Below the pieces are notes generated by a model that saw nothing but the letters and a program-made list of their open reading frames with translations, was not told where the DNA came from and did no database searches. A program made the position numbers and the translations under genes. A stretch of 64,000 nt of DNA, taken from positions 21,492,808-21,556,807 of the forward strand of contig CM064417.1 of NCBI GenBank assembly GCA_032690845.1, written 5' to 3'. This DNA is from Eleusine coracana subsp. coracana (taxonomy: Eukaryota > Streptophyta > Magnoliopsida > Poales > Poaceae). Each line of letters starts with the position of its first letter. Position 1 is the stretch's first letter. Of the stretch, positions 32,129-45,382 are shown piece by piece.

Positions 32129-35100
32129 ATGTCCTCCCAATCTTTCGTCGCCGGCCCGGCCACCCACCACCAATATCATCCCCACGCGCTGCCCTATCAG
32201 CACGACTCTCCGCCGCACGCCAATCCACGCCGCCGCCGCCGGGACCATGACGAACTCTACCATCCCTATGCTGCGCCCCACGCGCAGTCGTACGCCGCCG
32301 CCTCCTCCAGAGCCGTGCCCTGCCACGTCCCCCGCGATCCGTTAGCGCTGTCGCACCTTCAGGAGCGCCTTTTCCCGCCGCCCCCTGCCGCTCACCCAGG
32401 CGCAGGGCCGCCCCCGCCAAAGCGGTCGCGCCGCGATCCTCGGTGGGATCCTCCGCCGCCTACGGTGCCCATCCTGGCGGCCCCGGAAAGGATTAGGGAC
32501 GAAGGCGACCCCGGGCCGCTGCTGTCGCGGGACGAGATCGAGCGGCGGTCGCCATCTCGGAGGGATGGAATCGATTCTGCGCTCGAGGCCAGGCTGCGCG
32601 CGTCCTACTGTGCATACCTTCGCTGCCTGGGCATCCGCCTTGGGCTGTAAGTTTGGTGCCGGTTATGTTATTCTGTTTGTTCTCTTCATTTAGGTGTTTT
32701 AGCATTCCTAACCTTGAACGCTCTTGTCTGCTGCAGTCCTCAGACAACAATTGCGACGGCCATGGTGTATTGCCATCGGTTCTTCTTCCACAGATCTCAC
32801 GCCTGCCATGATAGATTCGTTAGTTGTCTTATGCCTCTTTTACACCTTTTACAAGAATTTGCTAGTCACTTCATTTTGATAGTTGGTCATTCAATCAATT
32901 TAACGCAACTAAAGTGAATAAGTTCAAACTCTTCTGAAAAATGATCCAAACCAAATGTATTTGATGAATTGTGCAGCTTAGTGGCCAGAATTTGTAGGAT
33001 GGAAGAATCATCAAGTATTTGAAACAAGAACTATAAAAGGTCAATGAAATTTCTGATGTAACTTTGTTATTTTGAAGTGGCTAACCTGCAATATGTCATC
33101 ATGTGATGAAAGAAAACTTGTTTATTCAATTGGATGAAGCCTATTTGCATTTACTTCTGGTGCACGGTACTAACCCACCATGCTATTACCATGTCACATG
33201 CATCTTGTAGCTCGATTTGTGAAAGCTTTTGTTCAGCATCTTTCCAGAACATTTTTTTTGGCCTTTTTAGCTAATGACCCATATGTTTGTATAGCGTTTG
33301 CCTTTCATGCTGATGTCCCTAGCATGTAAAGTGGATTTCTACTTTTTAAAATGTATATGAGCAGATACTGAATTTGATTTATTTCTTTCATAACTAGTGT
33401 TTTCTTTTGCAACTTGCAGTTGATTGCCACTGCAGCCTTGTTTCTGGCAGCAAAGTCAGAAGAAACAGCATGCCTTTTGAATACTGTTCTTAGGGCTTCT
33501 TGTGAGGTCTCTCAAAATCAAGAATTCAACCTTCTTCCTTATATGCTACGTGGAGTAAGTTTCTAATGCTACCTTGAAACCCTAATTCATTTATTCTTTT
33601 AACAGGTTGATGTCTTCTCTGTTTCTCCCAACTATAATTTTTGGAACCATAAGGAACTGGCAGTTGCTAATGGCTTTTGCTTTTGTGTTTCTTCAGCAAG
33701 ATTGGTTTCAGCAGTACAGAGAGAGTGTGATACAGGCGGAGCAAATGATACTAACAACACTTGATTTTGAACTTGAAGTAGCCCATCCATATGCATCTCT
33801 TTCCTCCGCGTTGAACAAACTAGGTCTCTTGCATACTGTGCTCTTTCATGTGGCTTGGAATTTGATCAATGAAGGGTAAGTATTTTTTACTTTGTAATAC
33901 ATTAGTTGATGATTACGTACTAACATACTTTCTTTTCTTAGTTCTTTTAAGCAACAGCCAAGCACATATATACATTTCATTATTGTGGATTGTTACTGAC
34001 ATTTTTTATACGTATGAGCTCTGTCAATTTATTTGGACTTTTCTAAAGTTGGATCAGGCTTGACCCTTTAGATGTTATCATTCAAATTTGTAGTTGGGTC
34101 TGTGCACCCATTTGCAGATGTCTTATTGTATACTGCCTCCGTCACGCAATAGTTGTTGCTTTTGACTTTTAGTGCTCACGTTTGACCGTCTGTCTTATTC
34201 AAAAAAATGACGCAAATATTATTTATCTTTCTATAACTTGTTTTATCATTCAAATTACTTTAATCATAATATATATATATTTTCAAATTTACATAAAAAA
34301 AATTGTTAAAGATGAACGGTCAAACGTGATGATTGAAAGTCAAAAGCAACAACTACTTTAGGACGGAGGTAGTAATAGACTTCGTTTCACTCCGGCATCA
34401 GGTTCAAAAAAGAAAAGAAAAGAAGAAAAACAAAAAAGCTACATGTGAGAGGTTAAAAATGGATACCTATACCTGGATTTTTGGATCAATAGTTAAATGG
34501 AGGCCAATTTTATTAACAAATTTCATTTGGAGGCATTGCATACTGACCAATCTGATCCTGTTACCAAAGTACACCATTGACACTATTCTGTGGATGAGAC
34601 TGAATCAAGCAAATGATTTATTTTTAATTATGGTTTGAATCTAATGTTGGATCAACACAACTGATTATCCTCGACTCCTTGGTACTTGTCTCACCACTCA
34701 TGAAATAAGTGTGTTCGAATACCATGCATGACTGCTATTAGTTAACACAGAAAAGTATAGTATAAATAAACTGTTGCTTGTAGCTTGCTCAATTGCTGTC
34801 AAGGCCAACCTTCTGTTTGTTGTTCTTGTGAAAGTAGGCAAACTTGTATAAATCTTATTTCTACTTTTAGACATGAATTCTTCAGTTTGTTCTGATGTAC
34901 ATGTACCTTTTCTTCAATAATTGTTTTTTCCGTTATGTATAAAGATCTGTCTTAGAATATGAACCGTTGAACTTTCTTTCATTCTATCTCTACCTTTTCT
35001 TGCAACAACCAAAACACCTGCAACATTGTTTTCTTCATTTAAACTTTTAATTTTGTTGGTTACGGACGGCTCATTTGATGGCATGTATTATTATACATAT

Positions 35101-37427
35101 AGTAGAAAATGAAGTTTAAAATAAAGATGGCGTGAATATGTTAGTTGGCTATTGCTCCTTTGATGGTATGCTCTATTCTGTTGTAGCAGATGAAGTTCCA
35201 AATAATGATTATGTACTTGGGCTTTGGGGATGGATGGTGTGTTTTTGTATGCATATCTAGGCCTTGCATTGAGATCTTGTCATGTGCCCTTCTAGAATGT
35301 GCAACATTCATTTTCCTGGAAAGAAATGTGATACATTAGTGCTGGATGTAAATGTAACTGAGTAATTGTTTCATGATTTAATTATAAAGCTTACTGAAAA
35401 CTTGGTCAGGTTACTGCATACAAGTTACTGAAAACTGTGTCAGGTTAAATACACCCCTAATATATTGTAAGAGCACTGCTGGAATTTATCATGGGAGTCT
35501 GTTTGATAAGCCATTTTTACTAATAGCTAGTTTGGGATATCTGCTAGATGCAAAATTTGTATTAAACACCCATCCTTTTCAAAAGTTCTATCTACAACTG
35601 TCTGTTTCCACTAACCAGAAATTGAGAAATTGTCAATGGGTCTGTGGTGATCATTACAAGAAAAACTTCGCGAAAATTCAAGAATGCCACTATTACTTCC
35701 TCTAGTACAATCTTTTGGTGTTTGTTTTTTTTTCATTTCTTGGTGGGTCTGAAGTTTATGATCATCCAAAGATTTGTTCTCTAAATCTTCTATTCTTGGT
35801 TTTATTGATCCTCTTTGTGTTGGCAATTTTTTTTGTTTCATCCTCTTTTTACTTTGTGTTGACCCTCAATTCTTTAAAAAAAATCTTTAACCTAGTAACC
35901 TCTTTCTAAAGTAATACACATTTTATTTTTTATGGCCTACTCGATGGCTAAATGATTCAACTTTTTTTTAGCTATAACAGATATTGGCACTCATGGCCAA
36001 GATTGTTTCTTCGAATTTGCTTTGAATTTTGTATGGGATTCAGATTCAGTTTCTTCAAATTTGGTTTCAAATTTATTGTCCTTAGTATTGAATTTTTTAT
36101 ATTGCCTACCCCAACTTGCTTAGGATTAAAGGCTTAGTTGTTTTTGTATTGAATTATTTATATTTATACAGATCTCACTATGATTGCTTCTATGGTTATA
36201 AAATTTGCACAACTTGATGATTCCATCATGAACTAAGCCATGGAAATGTAAATGTAGAGAAGTAGAGGTTCCCTGGCCATACTTGTTTTCTAAAGACAGC
36301 ATTGCTTCACCATACTGACATTAGCTTGTGATGTGCCTATGGAGCTTCAGAAGTTAAATACTTACCTCTGTCCCAAGATAGTTGTCGCTTTTGACTTTCA
36401 GACATCACGTTTGACCGATTATCTTATTCAAAATTTTTGTCTGAATTTGAAAATAAATATATCATGATCAAAGTAATTTTTAGTGATAAAACAAGGTATA
36501 AAAAAATAAATAATGTATACATAGAATTTTGAATAAGACAAACGGTCAAACATGATGTCCAAAAGTCAAAAGCGATAACTATTATGAGACGGATGGAGTA
36601 CATCTCTAGAAAATGCAGTCATATAGAGCATCACCTGAACTATTTTATATCCCTTTGTGGGTTATTATACACAAAACAACTCAAGAATTGGTTAGCAAAG
36701 AAACAGAACTGCAACTTTGTTTGCTGTGTTATCTCGCTTAGTGCCTTGCAAATCAAACATTGTCATGGTCGTATGACACTTGCAATTTCTTGGGTGTCAC
36801 ATGCTGCTGAAGCATTATTTGGTCAAAGAATTGAATTATGTATCCAAAGAGGCATGTCTAATTGCTAGAGTTTAGCAATCTGGCAAATTCTTCAGAAGGT
36901 TCTTCGATAATGTTGTCACCTGAAGCATCTTTTAGTGGTAAGGACCATTGCATATGTGGTTTCTTTAGTCTTTATGTAATATACATAGATATTTGATTGA
37001 ACGTTGAGCCTTTGACATCTCTTGCTGACATGGTTTGTCAATGCTGATACAAATGACCTTAGTTTTCATGCACGAGGTTCACTGATTGATGGTTTGTTGT
37101 TCAGCTCTTATTTTTAGTGTGTGTTGAGGTATCATCCAATTATTGTTCTTAGTTATTTAATGAATGCAGGCTCAGAAGTTCACTTTGGCTTCAGTTCAAA
37201 CCTCATCACATTGCTGCTGGAGCTGCATTCCTTGCTACAAAATTCCTCTGTTATGACATTATTACGTTTCAACCTAATTTCTGGCATGAATTCAAGACAA
37301 CTCCATACATTGTTCAAGGTGAAATGTCTTTATATTAGTGTAAGTGTGGTTATGTAGTACACCTGAAACTGACAGCATTGTCTGTTTCATTGCAGATGTC
37401 GTCCAACAGTTGAAGGAGCTGCTATAG
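32129..37427 (+). CDS. Cyclin-T (CYCT1-type) host gene, six coding exons
   Basis: Exons by GT..AG sites and protein continuity: 32129-32646, 32737-32818, 33420-33554, 33697-33875, 37170-37318 and 37396-37427. They total 1,095 nt, or 364 residues plus TAG, with no frame break. Residues 1-145 are His/Pro/Arg-rich and disordered. The first cyclin fold covers about 150-250 (EARLRASYCAYLRCLGIRLG, then LIATAALFLAAKSEE). The second fold covers about 260-350 (QAEQMILTTLDFELE, AHPYASL, LQFKPHHIAAGAAFLATKFL, FWHEFKTTPYIV). The protein ends in VVQQLKELL, right after the second fold, with no long C-terminal extension. Cyclin T pairs with CDK9/CDKC in P-TEFb, which phosphorylates the RNA polymerase II C-terminal domain in the nucleus. 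The codon for Gln at the start of exon 4 could instead be intronic if the acceptor is shifted. It is the only intact host gene in the window. Confidence 0.93.
34133..34372. mobile_element. Stowaway-type MITE (240 bp)
   Basis: Inverted ends CTGCCTCCGTC / GACGGAGGTAG with TA target duplications at 34131-34132 and 34373-34374. The arms match further inward (GTTGTTGCTTTTGAC and its inverse; CACGTTTGACCGT). Tc1/mariner-derived MITE in intron 4. Confidence 0.92.
36361..36598. mobile_element. Stowaway-type MITE (238 bp)
   Basis: The same family as 34133-34372. The inner arms are GTTGTCGCTTTTGAC and its inverse, with outer ends CTTACCTCTGTCC / GACGGATGGAG and TA on both sides (36359-36360, 36599-36600). 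The ends are more diverged, so it is perhaps older. Confidence 0.88.
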
Positions 37428-38348
37428 AAACTATATAATATATACATCATTTGATATGTTTCTTTATATCAAAGAGATCTGTTTTGTTAGTTCTTAGTGA
37501 CCACTACTAAAAATATGTACACATTTACATGTGGTCACTTTCTTTTATTATTTAACTTGGTCAGTTTTTTGAGAATATATTTATTCTTTTTTCATGTTAT
37601 GTACAAAAATTGGAAGTTCTTAAACGTTGTCCTCAAGTTCTGTGGATAAAGAAAATAATTTTATTAGCCTATAACATTTTACATGATGCATGTAGTAGGA
37701 TTACTTTTGAATATTTAGTAATCATGTCATATTTTTTTGGTGAAATCAAAGCTGGCTATATGTAAATGCAACACTATATATAAGGATTGACTAGGAACTA
37801 ACTAGTCCTCATGTTTGGGTCAAATAAGGTTTACAATTTGTCAGCTAACAATTAGTTTATTGGATCCAAACATGATCTTACTCATGTCAGTAGCATTTAG
37901 AGTTCATTGTTATCAATGATTAGTCAATCAGTGAGAATGTATGTTGATAATAATATGGTATTTGTATGAACGAGAAAGACTAATGTATCTGAATGCAGCA
38001 CGATGATGTACGTTCCAATGTATTTTTATTATTGCTGGAAGAATATTTTGGCTGGTTTTGATTGGTGTGGCTTGTTAAAAGGAACTTTTTATTAATCATT
38101 GGTTCTAAATTATTTAATATTACTAACGGCTCAATTTGCAAATTTGCCGTCGCGTGTCTGGCAGGGTGGTAGGGTCCACTTGTTTTTGTTTTGGGGCTAT
38201 TGCGTTTCTATCCCTGAGCTGACCTTTTATTATAATTTTACCCTTCATTTTTCAATCTTGTGATTTTAATCCTGTGGTTTTAAAACTAAGGTGTGTTTTA
38301 CCCGTATCCTGTGTGCTAATGGTGGTAAATATGGGGGTAATTGTTTTA
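37428..38348. other. Cyclin-T 3' UTR and downstream DNA
   Basis: AT-rich non-coding DNA after the stop codon. It presumably contains the 3' UTR and polyadenylation signals, though I cannot point to a single site. No second gene is seen before the TIR element. Confidence 0.45.
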
Positions 38349-39597
38349 GGAGTAAAGTGCACCAGCAGTACTTAAACTTTTCTAACTGTGTTATTTAGAT
38401 CCTTATACTTTTAAATTGCACTTCTGACTCTCTAAACTTAGAGGCTCGGTTGTCATTTAGGTTCATATATTCTTAAAAAGCAAATCTGGATCCCTAAATT
38501 TTAACTTCAGATATCATCTAGGTTCCTAAACTTGGCTTTAGTGTCATACTTTTAAAATATAGTGTCATCTTAATGAAACTTATTTTCTTTATACATATAT
38601 AGCTTAGTTATACTCTTCGCTTATTCATATAATGTATATTTATTTCATCCCAAAAAAGTATAATGTATATTTATTTCATCCCAAAAAAGTATAATGTATA
38701 TTTATTTTCATCCCCAAAAAATATAATGTATATTTAGAAGTGACATAAAGACCAAATCATAGTCATTGTTGTCAATAGTTTATGGATATAGGACAAACAG
38801 GACACAGAATTATGCACATACAACGAGTACTCAACAGGAATATGCATCATATTTGTGTCGGTGTTTTGATCATCGGCTAGTAAATTTGTCAAGTGTATTA
38901 CGTGTTTAGACCCGGATGGTTTGCAAAACGAGGACACAAGGGAATAGCGAGAGAGGAGATGAGGTCCAAGTCTCTGGAGAGTGAGAATGAATTGGCATGA
39001 GCCTAACCTCCCCCCGAAGAAGAATGCCTCCTCTTTTATAGTCCAAAGGGTTGGGCCTGATTACACCAAGAGAGTGCTATGGGCGAGTTGGGTCGATGAA
39101 GTCACGAGACTTAAAGTCGATGGCGTGGTCATCGCTCGTTGCGGGCCTCGCAGGCCCAGGTTTCCTGTTGTTGCGCGCGACCGAGTTGATGCACCTCCAC
39201 CTGCTCCCACTCTGTCGAGTCCCATCGGTACTGACAAGAGTCGGCAAGACAGCCAAATGTCAGCGGTACTGTGCATGCACGTGTGAGTGTCATGATTGTG
39301 GGCACAGAGTAAGTGTTATGATCCTTTGTTCTCTCGACCCCTCCCGCGGGGAGCGAGGTGGGATTGGTTTGACCCCTCGCATGGATTGGGATATATTGTA
39401 TTTTAAGAGTATAAGACCTAGATGACACCCAAAGCTAAGTATAGAGAGTTAGATTTGTATTATAAAAGTATAGGGACCTAAATGACACCTAAGACTAAGT
39501 TTAGGGAGAAAGAAGTGCAATTTGGGAGTATGGGGACCTAAATGACATAGTCGGACAAGTTGAAGGACTGATCATGTACTTTACTCCCGTTTTAACG
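38349..39597. mobile_element. Long-TIR non-autonomous DNA transposon
   Basis: About 200-bp terminal inverted repeats. The left begins GGAGTAAAGTGCACCAGCAG and the right, inverted, begins GGAGTAAAGTACATGATCAG. Both carry spaced phrases such as GTCATTTAGGT and AAATTGCACTTCT. The flanks TGTTTTA (left) and CGTTTTA (right) may be a diverged target duplication. Inside is a tandem array (38628-38755) of about 31-bp units around TATAATGTATATTTATTTCA, and GC-rich sequence resembling an LTR fragment near 38880-39360. There is no transposase. Long TIRs suggest a Mutator-like origin, but the target length does not settle it. Confidence 0.65.
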
Positions 39598-39771
39598 CCA
39601 CGACTTAGGAAGTCCATCCCAAAAACACCACGACTAAGGAAAGCATCCCAAAAATACCATGCCTGACCTTTCTCCCTAGTTAGACGCCACCATGGTCCAT
39701 CAACCAGATTTTTAAGTATGACCGAGGTCCGGATAACCCGCTGAACTATTATTTGGTTCATTTTATCCCCA

Positions 39772-40684
39772 TGACAGGTTCCCGATCTTTTGAAAGGTTC
39801 TTGGTAAGTTGATTTGATCAGAGGCGACACATAAATCAATCCGGCTTCAGAACAGCATGTTCTAAACCCCGCAATTGCAACATAACGTCTTCTCTGGTTA
39901 TCAACCGTCCAAGGATGATTGACCTCAACGAGAAGGCTAATCCCTGCCTGCAAATCAAGAACACAAGCAAGAACAACGAAAGATGCAACACAATTGTAGA
40001 TGATTGATTAAGCTCACGAAGTTGGGGTCTCACAAACCGATGAACGTCGACACTGTTTATGAACAAAATTGATCTAAGCAAAATCCAAACCCTAATGGTG
40101 CATTAGCGGCTGTATATGATGACCCAAGGGTCATGCAAGACTCTGGACGCGCCCTTAATTGGGCTCAACTGGATATAAAGCCCAAAGGCCAAAAATAGAT
40201 GACACAACACCGACATAGATTCTGGACCCTCAATTGTTTCGACTATTTCTGACTACTCCGGATGAATTTGGACATGCGGCCGACGGCATTTGAAAGGTCT
40301 TCTCCTTCTATTTCCGTGCATATGTAGAACATCCAAATCCATGTCCGTATGTGTCCTGCACGACCGTTTTAGTGCAGACTGGTCCTAGGTCCCGAAACAA
40401 ACTCGAAGTCGGTTTTGATTGGGACTCCACCTTGGCTTCCAAGCCCTTGCTGGTACTCCACGTTCCCAACTCCTTCTCCCATCATCTTCTGGTCCTCTCC
40501 ATGATTCCTAATCATAAAATAATCATCAGTTAGCAAACAATTCTCAAAAGTAACATATAGCAAAGAACGTAGGAACGAGCTCAACTCTAAATTTAGTCAT
40601 TGTACACGAGCTCTAGTCATTGGACCTTGCAAGTCCAGAATTGGAGGGGTGTTATGTGTATCCATAGGAGTGATGTCCTCATCA
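39772..40684 (-). repeat. Copy 2 3' LTR
   Basis: About 913 bp. Homologous throughout to the copy 1 LTRs with more substitutions. On the minus strand it begins TGATGAGGACATCACTCC. Confidence 0.9.
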
Positions 40685-43600
40685 TCCTCCCCCTCTTGAA
40701 GTGGAGTCGTCCTCGACTCAAGCTCATCCTCTTCTCCCAAGTATGGTTTCAAATTTGAGATGTTAAAAGTAAAACTAACCCCGAACTCGGGAGGCAACTC
40801 AAGTTTGTATGCATTATTATTAATCTTCTCCATTATTTTGAATGGACCATCAGCTCTATGCATTAGTTTAGACTTTCTTAATTTTGGAAATCTATCCTTC
40901 CTCAAGTGTAACCACACTAAATCTCCTATATCAAGCTTTACTTCCTTTCTACCTTTACTACCAGCAATTTTATACGTTTCATTCATCTTTTTAATGCTAA
41001 GTCTAGTGGTCTCATGCATTTGCAAAATAAATTCAGCGCGCTCCTTAGCATGAACATGAACTCTCTCATTAATAGGTAGAGGAAGTATAGGAAGTGGAGT
41101 ACGGGGATCAAAACCATACACTAACGTGAAGGGACTTACCTTGGTAGTAGAATGTGTTGTCCGATTATAAGCAAACTCAATATAAGTCAAGCATTCTTCC
41201 CATTGCTTCAAATTTTTCTTCAAAATAACTCTCAACATAGTGCCCAAAGTGCGGTTTACAACCTCAGTTTGTCCATCAGTTTGTGGATGACAAAATGTAG
41301 AAAATAGCAACTTTGTACCCAACTTACTCCAAAGCGTGTGCCAAAAATGACTCAAAAATTTTGCATCACGATCTGAAACAATAGTAGAAGGCATACCATG
41401 CAAACGTACAATTTGTTTGAAAAAGAGGTCAGCAATATAACTAGCATCATCAGTTTTATGACATGGTATAAAGTGTGTCATCTTAGAAAAACGATCCACA
41501 ACAACAAAAATGCTATCACTCCCCCTCTTAGTCCTAGGCAGTCCTAAAACAAAGTCCATAGAAATATCCGCCCAAGGAATAGAAGGAAGGAAGTGGCATG
41601 TATAAACCATGTGGATTCAAGCGAGACTTAGCTTTTTGACATGTAGTGCAGCGAGCAACAAAATGCTCAACATCTTTCCTCATCCTTGACCAAAAGAAGT
41701 GTGTGGATAAAATATCCTCCATCTTCTTAGCACCAAAATGACCCATCAATCCACCTTCATGCGCCTCTTGCAACAACAAAAGACGAACGGAACCAACTGG
41801 AATGCATAGGCGGTTAGCTCTAAACAAGAAACCTTCATTCAACATAAATTTGTTCCAAGCATGACCTCCTTTATAATGCAGCAATACATATTTAAAATCA
41901 ACATCAGCAACATATTGTTCTTTAATTACCTCAAGTCCAAAAATTCTACAATCAAGTTGAGACAACAAAGTATATCGCCTAGATAAAGCATCAGCAATCA
42001 CATTATCCTTCCCTTTCTTATGTTTAATAATATAAGAAAAAGACTCAATAAACTCAACCCATTTAGCATGTCTACGGTTCAAATTGTATTGAGAGCGAAT
42101 ATACTTAAGTGATTCATGATCAGAATGAATAACAAATTCTTTGGGCAACAAATAATGACACCACATCCCTAAAGAATATACAAGTGCATATAATTCCTTA
42201 TCATATGTGGAATAATTCAAAACAGGCCTAGTAATTTTCTCACTAAAGTATGCAACAGGTTTACCATCTTGCATCAAAACACCTCCAATGCCTATACCAC
42301 TAGCATCACATTCAAGCTCAAAAATCTTATCAAAATTGGATAATTGCAGCAATGGTGCATGTGTAAGTTTGTCCTTCAAAGCATCAAAAGACTCATGATG
42401 TACCTTACCCCAGTGGAACTCGACGCCCTTCTTTGTCAACTCATGCAATGGTGCAGCAATGATGCTGAAATCTTTGACAAAGCGGCAGTAGAAACCTGCA
42501 AGACAAAAAAGCTCCTCACCTGTGTGATAGTTTTTGGTACAGCCCACCTCTTTATGGCTTCAATCTTCATCTCATCCACCTCAATTCCATGTGGAGTCAG
42601 AACATAGCCAAGAAAAGAGACTCGATTCGTGCAAAAGGTGCACTTCTCAAGGTTACCAAATAAACGTGCAGCTTGCAAAGCATCAAAAACAGCACGCAAA
42701 TGAATCATATGATCATCCATGGATTTGCTATAAATCAAGATATCATCAAAGTAAACAACCACAAATTTGCCAATAAAAGGTCTTAAAACCTCATTCATCA
42801 AACGCATGAAAGTACTAGGTGCATTAGTTAAACCAAAAGACATTACTAACCACTCATACAACCCGAATTTTGTTTTGAAAGCTGTTTTCTATTCATCTCC
42901 AAGTTTCATTCTAATTTGATGGTAGCCACTATGCAAATCAATTTTAGTGAAAATTATAGCACCACATAACTCATCAAGCATGTCGTCTAGCCTAGGAATA
43001 GGATGACGATACCTAATAGTAATGTTATTAATGGCTCTACAATCTACACACATATGCCAAGTACCATCTTACTTAGGAACCAAAAGTACAGGAACATCAC
43101 AAGGACTAAGTGATTGATGAACATACCCACGATCCAAAAGGTCTTGGACTTGTCGTTGTATCTCCTTAGTCTCCTCAGGGTTGGTCCTATAAGCAGCACG
43201 GTTTGGCAAAGTAGCACCCAGAATCAAATCACTTTGGTGCTCAATCCCTCTCAAAGGTGGCAATTTCGGGGGTATCTCAGCTGGGAAAACATCCTCATAC
43301 TCCTGCAAAAGGTTAGTGACAGCAGGAGGCAAAGCACTAGAAGCAATATCACCAAGCGAAAACAAATCTTGTTTGCATATCAAAGCATAGCAAATATCGT
43401 AAGCAGAAATTTCAGCAAGCTTAGATTTTATGACAAGACATGAATGACCTTGTAATTTAATTCAAACACCCTTAGAACTTGAAGAATCATTAACATTACT
43501 AGGTGTAGAATCAGAATTAACAGGTTGCTGAACTTTATGGCCTTTATTTTTCAAACTAGCAGCTCTTTCTAAATCAGCTTGTATAATTTCAGCAGGGGTC

Positions 43601-45382
43601 ATTGGTAACAAAGTAATTTTAGTTCCTTTATGCATAAAAGTGTACTTATTACTTTTACCATGGCGTACAACATCATTATCAAATTCCCAAGGTCTACCCA
43701 ATAAAAATGAACATGCTTGCATGGGTACAATATCACAATCAACAGAATCCATATAAGACCCAATGGAACAAGGAACTCTGCAAGTTTGTATTCCCTTAGC
43801 TTTTTCAGAGTCATTTAGCCACTGAATGTAGTATGGATGTGGATGTGGGCGTGTGGTCAAATCAAGATTCTTAACCACATCAGAACTCACCAAATTGTTG
43901 CAGCTTCCTCCATCAATGATGACACGTGCTCGGCGGTTCTTCATGACGAAGAAAATCTGGAACAAGTTATGTCGCTGCATCATCTCAGGCTGCTGGATTT
44001 TGTGTGCTAAGCACACGCTGCACAATAATATTCATGTAACCCGTGGTGTTTCCGCCTCCAGGGACGAGGTCGCCGCTGGTGGCAGCGACATCTTCCTCAT
44101 CATCCTCTACATCGGAGGTGCTGATGTAACTGCCATCGTCTGTCGCCACATATGCCCGCCTACTTGGGCAATCTTTTTGCACATGACCAAGACCATGACA
44201 GCAGTGGCACTGAATCCCTGTAGTGCGTCCTGTCGAAGCAACATAGGAGGCACTACTAGCTGGTACCTGCATAGAATTTTTACATGAGCGCGTAGAAGGT
44301 GCAGGGGCTGATCTTGGTGCTGCAGAAACAACACTGATTCCCTTGGCAGCTACTGGTGGGGGCGGCCAGAAAGATGGCTTGGGCAGCCCCGAAGTCCCTG
44401 TCGATCGTGGTGGGTAGAAAGTCCTGGACTTGTTGTACTCCTCAAAAGCCTGCCCTGTAATTCTTTCTCTAGAAGCATAACATACTGGAAACACTGGTTG
44501 AGGTATAAAATTCTTTATAATCAAGGATGTCCTAAATTTCTTTTCTCAAACCAGAATAAAAGCGGTAAATCTGATCCTCTACTTTTTCAACTACAACACA
44601 ACGAATCAAACCCTTTTGAAGCTCGCTAAAGTACTCTTGAACAGTTTTATCTCCTTGATCTAAGCACTACAGTTTATTACAAATCTCTCTATAAAAAGAA
44701 GGAGGAACAAAACGATCACGCATTTCTCCCTTAAGTTCTTCCCAAGTAGTAGGCAAATCAGTTTCAGCAGCTAGTCCACTCCACCAAACAATAGCAAAGT
44801 CCTTAAACTTATTAGTGGCTTGTCTAACTCTATGTTGTTTAGGAACAAGGTGGGCATTAAATTTTTGATCTACAGTCATCTCCCAATCAAGGTAAGCATC
44901 ACCATCATACTGACCCGAAAACGAAGGAATCGAAAACTTAATTTTAGCACACGGGTCATCTGGAGCATGGTTACCTTGTGAGCGATGGTTGTGGTTGTGG
45001 AAACAACCCATACCTTGAGTGTTATGTTGCAAACGACGTCGTAATCTTCCTGTCCTAGTAGATGACCTATCCATGGTGCCATCAGCCTTATACACCGTGT
45101 CTTCATCATGGTCATCTTCAACGTTGTTGGTGTTGGTGTTGGTGTTGATGGTCTTGTGAGCGGTCTCCAACTCAATAACCTGATCCTTTAACTTAGAAAC
45201 TCTCTTATCCAACTGCTCAATGCTTTCTCCTGGGTGTAGCTTGGTGACCGCGTCAGTGACGGCCCTGGTGATCGTCTCTGCCAAATCACTCTGAACCGTC
45301 TACAAAGCCTTCTGTAGTTGATCTTGGCTCACACACTCATCAAATTTTGAGGGCGAAGCACCCTCTCCATCGCTTCTTGACA
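40597..45382 (-). pseudogene. Copy 2 gag-pol, heavily decayed
   Basis: Order on the minus strand: gag Met near 45382, CCHC knuckle (CHCCHGLGHVQKDC, still C-C-H-C) near 44190, protease region IIDGGSCNN near 43912, RT YFDDILIYS near 42740, RNase H FELECDASGIGIGG near 42310, integrase CTTCQKAKS near 41640, and core blocks to about 41250. The C-terminal end reads into the 3' LTR. Breaks I can place: TAG for CAG at 45300-45302 and 44667-44669, a TAA in the RT N-terminus near 43069, a Trp-to-TAG near 42890, frameshifts near 42500 and 41590, and a stop near 43460. The intact protease motif here shows what copy 3 has lost. Confidence 0.9.

Larger units (their letters stand above)
33876..37169 (+). 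other. Intron 4 of the cyclin-T gene (3.3 kb)
   Basis: Donor G|GTAAG at 33876 and acceptor ATGCAG|G before 37170. It is by far the largest intron, AT-rich, and holds the two Stowaway MITEs described separately. No other coding frame is supported within it. Confidence 0.85.

Noticed and set aside
31887..32420. Long minus-strand frame opposite cyclin-T exon 1
   Set aside because: A shadow of the GC-rich first exon; the plus strand joins into a full conserved cyclin.
39051..39425. Open frames in the GC-rich middle of the long-TIR element
   Set aside because: Both strands are open over the same interval, with no recognisable domain; it looks like LTR-derived DNA.
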